This document shows positions 1 to 6,131 of a DNA stretch of 6,404 nt, piece by piece. The DNA is from a bacterium. GTDB taxonomy: Bacteria > UBP14 > UBA6098 > B30-G16. The stretch covers positions 1 through 6,404 of the forward strand of contig QNEG01000093.1 in the NCBI GenBank assembly GCA_003645115.1. The letters run 5' to 3'. Made by a program: the position numbers and the translations under genes. The notes beneath the pieces are model-generated. The model made no database searches and had not been told where the DNA came from. It worked only from the letters and a program-made list of their open reading frames with translations. Position 1 is the stretch's first letter. Every line of letters begins with the position of its first letter.

Positions 1-454
1 AAAATGGATTTCCAACATCATTAGTTAATTCTTTTGCTTTTTCTCTTAATTCATCTATACATTGGGCGTATTTCTCATTAATAACAAGCTCCAATCCATT
101 AACCTTTTCAAGTTCTCTAGTGATATAACCTTTAGGAACTACAGGAGACCAAAACATGAAATACTGATTAGGAAAATCTGAAAGGTTCTTATCAGCATAT
201 TTTTTCTGGTTGTCGTATTTTGTTTTTATTCTTTCGACAGTAGTTTTGTTATCTTTATATAGAAGCCCTCTTATATGAGTAGTGACCTCGCATAGATAAG
301 CGATTTTATTTTTGAAATCTAATCCCACAACATCTAATTCATTTAACCCCTCGAGTCCACCACCAGGGGGTCTGACATTATAATCGACAAAATCACATTC
401 TTTGATGATTTTCAAGTATGCACCTACAATGTATTCTCCAACCTCGGTTTTCAT
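1..454 (-). CDS. Partial gene: PD-(D/E)XK nuclease-like protein of unknown family (N-terminal 151 residues)
   Basis: An open frame starts at the ATG at 454-452 and runs without a stop through the left edge, so the C-terminus is missing. GGAAGTGA at 459-466, close to the ideal GGAGGTGA, sits 4 nt upstream and supports this start. Visible in the protein: an N-terminal helix with Glu7 (EVGEYIVGAYLK), a Gly-rich turn (RPPGGGLEG, about 28-36), then a strand pair NELDVVGLDFKNKIAYLCEVTTH with Asp41 and Glu56. This E...D...ExT layout resembles the PD-(D/E)XK nuclease core with Thr58 where Lys is usual; the EVTTH ending is distinctive. No signal peptide or membrane segment is seen, so it is probably cytoplasmic. 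It is the third gene of a tightly packed operon, 4 nt after the stop of the small gene at 459-602. I do not recognise a named family. The nuclease assignment is an inference from motif spacing and could be wrong; that the frame is coding is much more certain. Confidence 0.75.
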   Translation of the reverse strand, partial: MKTEVGEYIVGAYLKIIKECDFVDYNVRPPGGGLEGLNELDVVGLDFKNKIAYLCEVTTHIRGLLYKDNKTTVERIKTKYDNQKKYADKNLSDFPNQYFMFWSPVVPKGYITRELEKVNGLELVINEKYAQCIDELREKAKELTNDVGNPF

Positions 455-458
455 TATC

Positions 459-466
459 TCACTTCC
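459..466 (-). promoter_or_regulatory. Ribosome binding site overlapping the upstream stop codon
   Basis: GGAAGTGA differs by one base from the ideal GGAGGTGA and lies 4 nt before the ATG at 454. Its TGA is also the stop codon of the small gene at 459-602, so translation of the two genes is probably coupled. It fixes the start of the nuclease-like gene. Confidence 0.6.
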
Positions 467-602
467 CTTTCATCATAATGTACATTGCAGATAACTCATT
501 CATATCCGAACTGTTCAGATATACCGCTAAATTGGAAAGATATGCGAACTGTTCGCATATACATCCCTCTGGACGACTATTGTTCTTTGTTTTTATCCTC
601 AT
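459..602 (-). CDS. Small 47-residue protein, translationally coupled, function unknown
   Basis: A short frame reads from the ATG at 602-600 to the TGA at 461-459. Its ATG overlaps the TGA of the chimeric gene upstream (ATGA). A near-perfect Shine-Dalgarno, AAAAGGAGGTGA at 606-617, stands 3 nt before the start, and the next gene begins 4 nt after its stop. This packing, more than the length, is the argument that it is translated. The product begins MRIKTKNNSRPEG (basic), has two cysteines as CIC at 14-16, a moderately hydrophobic helix-like stretch FAYLSNLAVYL at 19-29, and ends YIMMKGK. I see no known domain. It may be a small regulator, an antitoxin-like partner of the downstream protein, or simply a leader peptide whose translation exposes the downstream ribosome site. 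Two 21-bp dyads lie inside the coding sequence. Confidence 0.6.
   Translation of the reverse strand: MRIKTKNNSRPEGCICEQFAYLSNLAVYLNSSDMNELSAMYIMMKGK
502..560 (-). promoter_or_regulatory. Twin 21-bp dyads / predicted tandem mRNA hairpins
   Basis: Two copies of a near-identical dyad lie at 540-560 and 502-522, centres 38 bp apart. On the minus strand each has the core GAACAGTTC. The upstream copy (540-560) is ATATGCGAA / TTCGCATAT around CAG and is a perfect inverted repeat. The second (502-522) is ATATCTGAA / TTCGGATAT around CAG; its only DNA mismatch becomes a U-G wobble in the minus-strand transcript. Each could therefore form a 9-bp stem with a 3-nt loop in mRNA. They sit inside the small gene, ahead of the nuclease-like gene. 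They could be RNA elements or paired operators for a dimeric repressor. The dyads are plainly visible; the function is inferred. Confidence 0.6.
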
Positions 603-964
603 GTTTCACCTCCTTTTAAAATGCTATCAAGTGGGTTTTTTATTGTAGAAAGCTTTTTCTTGCTAACATGAGTGTAAATTTCTGTTGTTTTTGAACTTTT
701 ATGCCCTAAAAGCTCTTGAATATACCTTAAGTCAATTCCGCTTTCTAAAAGATGCGTAGCAAAACTATATCTCAAAGAATAATCTACTTTTCTTCCGCTA
801 ACAGAATATTCCGGATGAACTTCATCTATATTGAATTGATTCCAATCGAGATACGATAATATCCTTAAAATAACTGCTTGTTTAGTAGCCGCTTCATCAA
901 ATGAATCAAGTGGTTGCTTGTCCGATTGTATTTTCTTTATCAATTCTAATAATTCTTCTTTCAT
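599..964 (-). CDS. Chimeric protein: HsdR_N-type nuclease N-terminus fused to tyrosine recombinase C-terminus
   Basis: This 121-residue frame joins parts of two unrelated families. Residues 1 to about 64 match the start of the type I restriction HsdR N-terminal (HSDR_N) domain as found in stand-alone proteins: FDEAATKQAVILRILSYL, a DEVHPEYSV segment and GRKVDYSLR. It keeps Glu24 and Asp61 but stops before the catalytic ExK. Residues 62 or 64 to 121 match the C-terminal end of XerC/D-like tyrosine recombinases: LRYSFATHLLESG, LRYIQELLGHKSS and KTTEIYTHVS. It has Arg65, His88 and nucleophile Tyr97, but the His of the usual HxxR is Tyr62, and the N-terminal Arg, the Lys and the DNA-binding domain are missing. 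Neither activity should be intact. AAGGAG at 973-978, 8 nt before ATG, supports the start. Its stop overlaps the start of the next gene. It may be a deletion fusion, a domesticated small protein or an assembly join; see findings. Confidence 0.85.
   Translation of the reverse strand: MKEELLELIKKIQSDKQPLDSFDEAATKQAVILRILSYLDWNQFNIDEVHPEYSVSGRKVDYSLRYSFATHLLESGIDLRYIQELLGHKSSKTTEIYTHVSKKKLSTIKNPLDSILKGGET
606..617 (-). promoter_or_regulatory. Strong Shine-Dalgarno for the hidden small gene
   Basis: AAAAGGAGGTGA is close to a full complement of the 16S rRNA 3' end and lies 3 nt before the ATG at 602-600. It is inside the last codons of the chimeric gene (encoding KGGE) and decides the presence and start of the 47-residue gene, which would otherwise be overlooked. 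Confidence 0.7.
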
Positions 965-1020
965 TTGTTCTTCTCCTTCCTAAAATATTCTAATAGTTTT
1001 TCTTTTAACCTACATTGTTT

Positions 1021-1048
1021 AAAATATCACTCATTATATAGTTGTCAA
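1021..1048 (-). promoter_or_regulatory. Candidate sigma70 promoter of the left operon
   Basis: Reading the minus strand, TTGACA (1043-1048) is followed after 16 bp by TATTTT (1021-1026), which would start transcription roughly 50 nt before the chimeric gene's ATG. A perfect TATAAT also occurs at 1033-1038, but only 4 bp from TTGACA and without a good -35 of its own. The site lies in the 94-bp gap after the protease stop. No convincing hairpin terminator for the protease is seen in this gap, so read-through is also possible. Confidence 0.4.
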
Positions 1049-1058
1049 CCTGGAATAA

Positions 1059-4000
1059 TTACTCGGGGACGACTACTATGGTGAGTTCCAGGCGATGGTC
1101 GGGTTCTCCATATCTGACTGTATCGGTGGGAGCGATAATGAACACATATTGATATCGGTCTATATCCGGCGGCAAGCCAGTGATTATCTGCTGGGACAGT
1201 TCATCCAACCACTGGGCATCGACTATATCGGGATTTCGTGGATTGGTATAAATTGCTATCCCCGCAGCGCAGGTATCACATCCCGGCGAATATTCTATAC
1301 TCCACACCAATGTATCCGATGGCAGATAAGATGTATCATCGAATATCCAGCTTATGAAATTAACCGGAACACTGCTTTGATTGTCCAGCCAAATTCCAGC
1401 GGCAGAATCGCACCAGAAAGTATCTCCCGGTTCGAGTTCGGTGGCGTATATTTCGGTATATTCTGTTCCATCCAACTGGCGAAGTTGGAACCCGAGTGTA
1501 GCTTCCGACCACTGCACCGCCCAATCGTATAGGTCTGGTTCGATAGCGCCATCGATTGCCAATCTCGCTCGAACTCTTATAGTATCGGTATCGGTCAATC
1601 CGGAAATATCCAGTGTGCCAGCAGTAGATGTAGCATTAGCTATCGTAGAATCATAGGGAGTCCACACTCCAGATGACAATTCATCCACAGCGACTATTAT
1701 AGAATCTTCCGCATCCTGATTCCAGATTACTTTATCCCAGGATGGGAATCCAGTGTTCCATTGAAATAAAATTGGCAACGATGTCAACATTCCGCTGTTG
1801 GAATCGGTGGATTGACCCACCATATAGTCATCGAAATATGAATCGCAAGTATATCCATCATAAGAAACTGCGCCTGATGCTACCAAATCGATATTTGCTG
1901 GTGCGCCATCGATAAATGGATACGGTCCGAATGTATCTGCGCTATCGATTATCACATATACTTCACCTGCCGGGCAATCGAAATTCACCTGAAAATGATG
2001 CCAGTTTCCGGGATCGATTGCAATCATATTATGACGAGTGGTTCCATCCCAGTATGCTACATATCCTTGCCTGTAATAGACTTGTCCCTTACGAGTGGCA
2101 CCGGCATCGGTGTAAAAACGAAGTATTTCACATTCATCCGATGTAGCCATAGTCATAGACCAGCAGGATAAAAAGCCCGTTTCCAGTGGACTGAATGAAT
2201 GATAGAAATATGAGCGGGCGGATGTAGAATTATCATAATAGTGTATAGCTTGGTCAGGAGAATGGAATGATGTGTCCTGCCATATAAGTTGAGTGCCATT
2301 AACATTCCATTCGGTCTCGAATTCTGCCTGACTCGAATAGGACTCGAAATCCTCATCCAGCACTATATTCGCGCCGGTCAAAGTAACCTTATCATCGATA
2401 ATAGAAACATTATTTGCAATCCCGGTATTAAATTGTTCAGTGGTGGTCTGGAACCAGTCGGACAGATTTCTGGTAGTATCTATTGTGAATGAGCGGTTAT
2501 CGGAATATGCTCCCCATCGATTGCCATCGTAAGCGCTGATATCCCACCAGTAAGTGCTATCTTGTGATAGCATTCCCTCTCCTTGCGAATTCACAGTATA
2601 TGTTTCGGTTCCGGCTCCCTGATGCACAGGTAGTGATGGATTAAATCCAGTGTCATCTACTCTCGAATCTATCATTTGTGCATCGGACATATCCTCGCTT
2701 ATTGCCACTCGGGTAATAAAATGCAAGTCATCATCGTCGGCATCCGATGGAATATACCATTCCAATTGGGGAGTTCTGGAGGATGCTCCCATACCGATTC
2801 GTTGAAATGGGAACGGACTAATTAAATCGGGAGCCTGTGCCGGTATATCATCCGGATCGCCTATAGCAATAGTAAATGTATCCTCGCCACTTCCACAATA
2901 TGACTCCCAGTAAATGATTAACTCCGCAGTGTGAAGATATGGAGTATCATAATCAGCATATATGCGAAAATTGGGTGTATTATTTTCCATAGAACCAAAT
3001 GGTGGAATATCATTCCAATTTGCAGTGGATTCCACCACAGAAATATAAGTGTCATCCTCCGATATAATAGCAGAAACTTCCTGCGCATTCACTGATGCGG
3101 AATTTGTGAGTATAATTTTCATTTCTGCATATTCATCGGGTTCAAGATAAATGTCGCCATCGGTGGAGGTCAAAATCGAATGGCTGGAATATTCCAGAGT
3201 TGGCGATGGACTGCCCACAGTCAAATCGAAGTAATTGGTATCCACTACATCGCCATTGCAGGTAGTTATCAGCTCGAACGGTGCATCATATCCGCAGGGT
3301 GTGTCATTATCGATTTTTATGGTAAAATGGTCGGGATTAGATTGTAATGTATCTCCCACTGCGATATCTCCCCAGGTAGCAGAACTATCGGTCAATGATA
3401 CATAGGGGTCGGCGATAGAAAGTATCCCCGATATAGAAGTCGCTGGTTCATTTCCATCATTTCGAAGAAAAATTCCCATAACCACAGTTTCGCCAGACTC
3501 GGGATAACCATCACTATCGCCATAAACGGAGTCATCGATATTCAATGGTGGAGTATATATCAATTCCGGTTTTGGTCCGCCTATGGTAATCTGAAATGTA
3601 TCCGTTCCCGAACCACAATAACAATCCCAGTCTATTATGAAATTCACATTATGTCCATTGGGAGTGGCAGGCGATATCTGGAAATCGAAATGGTCGGGGC
3701 CGGATTGTCTGGAATCACTAATTGGAATATCGGGCCAGACAGCAGTATTGTCGGTAATAGTAATATAGGAGTCTGAAGTGGAGAGTATAGCGGAGACATC
3801 TTGAGCGCCAGCGCCACCGATATGAACGAGAGTAATTGGTATCGCCACAGTTTCTCCCGGCTCGGGGAAACCATCACCATCGCCGCCAGAGGCATCATCT
3901 ATAATATGGCTTTCATATTCCAGGGATGGCGATGGACATCCCAGAGTGATATTGAAATTATCCGAACCAGTATGTGTTCCACTTTCACATTCCCAGTTTA

Positions 4001-5897
4001 GAGTGAAAGTGACCGAATGTCCACAGGTAGCATCATCATCTGCCACCAAAAAGCTGAAGTGATTATAATCAGATTGTCTGGTTTCTCCGGACGGTATATC
4101 TGGCCAGGTAGAATAATTATCGGTGAAACTAACATAGGGGTCGGTTTCGGATAATGTCCCATCGACATCGATAGCAACACCACCATTATTTTTCAATGTC
4201 AATAGCAACATCACAGTTTCGCCGGATTCGGGATAGCCATCGCCATCGCCACCACCAACATCATTTATGCTATGTGTAAAATATTCCAATTCGGGTTCAT
4301 TGGGCGATACTGTAATATCGTATGAGACCGTATCGCAGAAATTCTGGTCGCAAACTACCAATGTTACTGTATATGTTCCATCGGAAGTATATGAATAATT
4401 CGGATTTTGCGCTGTGGATGAACCGATTCCATCGCCGAAATCCCAGTCCCAGGAAATCAGCGAAAGGCAATTAGATGTATTATCGGTGAAATTCACTGTC
4501 TCGCCCACCATCGGAGTAGTGGGAATGAATGAGAAATCTGCATCGAGATTGTAATTATGAATAAGAGCATCGGTGCCGAAACGAGATTCATTATATTCGG
4601 ATTCAGAATAGTGCATATAAGCGTAGCCGGCATCGCCCCACCAGGTATTCCAGCTGTTTTTCATAATCCAATATTCTCCGCTATCATTGTATCCCACCAG
4701 TATAATAGCGTGCCAGCCTTCCCATTCCCACGACCAAGTGCAGGTATTCACATATACTCCGCCAGAATAAGATGAGAAATCATTGCATACTCGCATACAT
4801 ACCGATAATGGTGCATCCTGAATTCCAGCTTTTAAATTGGCGGTATCCACATTTTCACCGGAATTAATCCAATTCCAGCTACATATTTTCTTGACTCTGG
4901 ATGCCCAATCTGCGCATCGGTCGGAGCAAGGTGGTTCAGTCCCCGTAGAACCCGAAGTATATGGAAAACAACTTTCATCGGGATTGCCGGTATCACGCAG
5001 GAAATTGCTGGCGAGGTCTGTCCAGCCACCATCACAACCCATATTAGTAGTATTATCGCAGGATACCTGATGTTGTTCGGAAAGATCCATCCCAGTCCGA
5101 AGTGATGGTTTGTTCAGACCAATCAAGAATTCAGATTCTGCGGTGCCATTGACAGAAAATGCCCAGCAGGAACCACAGGAACCTTGATTTTTTATCGGAG
5201 TTACCCAGTTATATCCGTCCTTATTGCGCCAATCCAATGCGGGGTCCCAAAGTGTGGTAGCTGTTCGGATAGGTTCTGTGCTATCCATTTGGTCCATATC
5301 AGAATCCAATCTCTGAGGCGAGAGTGTCGGTCTTGCTCCCAGCAATAGTAATCGTTCCTGCTCGGGTAACATAAAAATTGGATTTAGGTCGGCAATCCAG
5401 TTAGCGCCCCGGGTTATAATCCTATCTCTAATCTGGCGAAGAAAATCGAAGCGAGAGAATACATAATCCACCAACCAGGCTGGTATGGTATCGAGTGAAA
5501 AGGAACTAAATGTGGCATTGTTGTTCCGATAATTTAATCTACAAATGCTGGATTCGAAATATTCCACAGTATCAGAATAATCGAATCCCTGAATGAACAC
5601 TGAAATTCGCACATTGCCATCAGCCGATGGCAGAATATCGAGTAATCGCTCGAAATCGAGTTTACACTCGCCCGAATCGACTCTTTCCGGCGGAATTTTA
5701 TCCCAGTATTGGTCATCGATATAGACACAAGCAATGGGTTTAGTAACGGAACGGGGAGTAAATAATATTATCGCTTCTTGCTCGGATAACTCGATAGCAG
5801 GTATTCCCCAACTCAAACCAATGAGAGTTATGAAAAATCCCAGAAAGAACTTTGAAAAAATCTTAAAAACTATTCTTTTCCAATTTTTTGAAAGCAT
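1059..5897 (-). CDS. Secreted multidomain papain-family (C1A) cysteine peptidase, 1612 residues
   Basis: This is an exported protein-degrading enzyme with a long adhesion-like tail. Residues 1-34 look like a signal peptide: basic start, then hydrophobic FLGFFITLIGLSWGIPA. Residues about 35-215 form an unusual pro-region without ERFNIN, but ending in ANWIADLNPIFMLPEQERLL, which recalls the inhibitory segment of bacterial C1A proteases. The peptidase domain (about 216-447) has NQGSCGSCWAF with oxyanion Gln238 and nucleophile Cys244, GCDGG at 288-292, His396 in GWHAIILVGY, and Asn414/Trp416 in KNSWNTWWG; all key residues are present. A PKD domain follows (about 453-531, WDWDFGDG). Then come four about 120-residue repeats (535-1013), a fibronectin-like segment (1019-1142), a LamG/concanavalin-like segment (1177-1363) and beta-rich modules to the end. 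The start is supported by AGGA at 5906-5909, 8 nt upstream. No type IX sorting domain, LPXTG or C-terminal membrane helix is seen. Catalytic assignment is strong; substrate is unknown. Confidence 0.96.
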   Translation of the reverse strand: MLSKNWKRIVFKIFSKFFLGFFITLIGLSWGIPAIELSEQEAIILFTPRSVTKPIACVYIDDQYWDKIPPERVDSGECKLDFERLLDILPSADGNVRISVFIQGFDYSDTVEYFESSICRLNYRNNNATFSSFSLDTIPAWLVDYVFSRFDFLRQIRDRIITRGANWIADLNPIFMLPEQERLLLLGARPTLSPQRLDSDMDQMDSTEPIRTATTLWDPALDWRNKDGYNWVTPIKNQGSCGSCWAFSVNGTAESEFLIGLNKPSLRTGMDLSEQHQVSCDNTTNMGCDGGWTDLASNFLRDTGNPDESCFPYTSGSTGTEPPCSDRCADWASRVKKICSWNWINSGENVDTANLKAGIQDAPLSVCMRVCNDFSSYSGGVYVNTCTWSWEWEGWHAIILVGYNDSGEYWIMKNSWNTWWGDAGYAYMHYSESEYNESRFGTDALIHNYNLDADFSFIPTTPMVGETVNFTDNTSNCLSLISWDWDFGDGIGSSTAQNPNYSYTSDGTYTVTLVVCDQNFCDTVSYDITVSPNEPELEYFTHSINDVGGGDGDGYPESGETVMLLLTLKNNGGVAIDVDGTLSETDPYVSFTDNYSTWPDIPSGETRQSDYNHFSFLVADDDATCGHSVTFTLNWECESGTHTGSDNFNITLGCPSPSLEYESHIIDDASGGDGDGFPEPGETVAIPITLVHIGGAGAQDVSAILSTSDSYITITDNTAVWPDIPISDSRQSGPDHFDFQISPATPNGHNVNFIIDWDCYCGSGTDTFQITIGGPKPELIYTPPLNIDDSVYGDSDGYPESGETVVMGIFLRNDGNEPATSISGILSIADPYVSLTDSSATWGDIAVGDTLQSNPDHFTIKIDNDTPCGYDAPFELITTCNGDVVDTNYFDLTVGSPSPTLEYSSHSILTSTDGDIYLEPDEYAEMKIILTNSASVNAQEVSAIISEDDTYISVVESTANWNDIPPFGSMENNTPNFRIYADYDTPYLHTAELIIYWESYCGSGEDTFTIAIGDPDDIPAQAPDLISPFPFQRIGMGASSRTPQLEWYIPSDADDDDLHFITRVAISEDMSDAQMIDSRVDDTGFNPSLPVHQGAGTETYTVNSQGEGMLSQDSTYWWDISAYDGNRWGAYSDNRSFTIDTTRNLSDWFQTTTEQFNTGIANNVSIIDDKVTLTGANIVLDEDFESYSSQAEFETEWNVNGTQLIWQDTSFHSPDQAIHYYDNSTSARSYFYHSFSPLETGFLSCWSMTMATSDECEILRFYTDAGATRKGQVYYRQGYVAYWDGTTRHNMIAIDPGNWHHFQVNFDCPAGEVYVIIDSADTFGPYPFIDGAPANIDLVASGAVSYDGYTCDSYFDDYMVGQSTDSNSGMLTSLPILFQWNTGFPSWDKVIWNQDAEDSIIVAVDELSSGVWTPYDSTIANATSTAGTLDISGLTDTDTIRVRARLAIDGAIEPDLYDWAVQWSEATLGFQLRQLDGTEYTEIYATELEPGDTFWCDSAAGIWLDNQSSVPVNFISWIFDDTSYLPSDTLVWSIEYSPGCDTCAAGIAIYTNPRNPDIVDAQWLDELSQQIITGLPPDIDRYQYVFIIAPTDTVRYGEPDHRLELTIVVVPE
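2859..4295 (-). repeat. Four tandem about 120-residue beta-sandwich repeats in the peptidase tail
   Basis: Repeats cover protein residues about 535-653, 656-773, 775-895 and 896-1013. Each opens with a P-x-LEY-like strand, then an acidic DGDG(Y/F)PExGE loop, a segment like DPYVSxTD, a W-x-DIP motif and a closing xITxG strand. The fold is probably of the CARDB/NEW3 immunoglobulin-like kind, and the acidic loop may bind calcium; both are inferences. The fourth copy is degenerate in the loop (DGDIYLEPDE). Partial nucleotide similarity remains, for example around 4220-4255, 3860-3890 and 3495-3525, suggesting duplication within this gene. Confidence 0.85.
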
Positions 5898-5929
5898 TAT
5901 TCGAATCCTATAATAGTTTTATCTAAATA

Positions 5930-5957
5930 ATGTTATAAATAAAAATTCTTTTTTCAA
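5930..5957 (-). promoter_or_regulatory. Weak candidate promoter of the peptidase gene
   Basis: On the minus strand, TTGAAA (5952-5957) is followed after 16 bp by TAACAT (5930-5935), leaving a short leader of about 25 nt that carries AGGA before the ATG at 5897. The whole stretch is very AT-rich, so chance matches are likely; TATAAC at 5932-5937 with 14-bp spacing is an alternative. Confidence 0.3.
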
Positions 5958-6093
5958 TAAAAAAATTCCGAAAATTTGGATTATTCATTAATATGAGCAG
6001 AACTGGAGTATTATGGAGACTTCGATGAATGATAAAAATGGCAATTCTCGGGTTTGCGGAAAATTAGTTGCAGAATCTTTGGTATCAAATTGC

Positions 6094-6121
6094 TTGACAG
6101 AAGAGAGGTTATCATTAAATT
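6094..6121 (+). promoter_or_regulatory. Candidate sigma70 promoter of tRNA-Ser
   Basis: A perfect TTGACA at 6094-6099 is followed after 16 bp by TAAATT (6116-6121, 4 of 6 consensus). Transcription would begin a few bases before the tRNA 5' end at 6132. TAGAAT at 6121-6126 is an alternative -10 but with too long a spacing (21 bp). Confidence 0.5.
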
Positions 6122-6131
6122 AGAATATTCT

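Noticed and set aside
502..560. LexA/SOS boxes.
   Set aside because: The Gram-positive type box has GAAC and GTTC separated by four bases; here they are separated by one base only, and the sites lie inside a gene and not at its promoter.
418..648. A 76-codon plus-strand frame opposite the small gene and the end of the chimera.
   Set aside because: It has no upstream Shine-Dalgarno, lies antisense to three well-supported minus-strand genes, and is explained by the low stop density opposite them.
965..1058. An att copy of the tRNA-Ser 3' end near the recombinase remnant, which would mark a 5-kb integrated island.
   Set aside because: No stretch resembling TTCAAATCCCACCC occurs in this gap or in the operon, so an integration event linking the two ends is not supported.
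1095..1532. A 145-codon plus-strand frame, and similar ones throughout the protease gene on both strands.
   Set aside because: They are shadows of the 1612-residue frame; they show no domain and no convincing ribosome site.
5941..5970. An A/T hairpin (T6 - CAAT - A7) upstream of the protease.
   Set aside because: It consists only of homopolymer runs in an AT-rich spacer and would be very unstable; no role can be argued from it.
6013..6123. A 36-codon plus-strand frame (METSMNDK...) with GGAG 4 nt upstream.
   Set aside because: It overlaps the TTGACA and -10 candidates of the tRNA promoter, ends just before the tRNA, shows no recognisable motif, and a frame this short is expected by chance.
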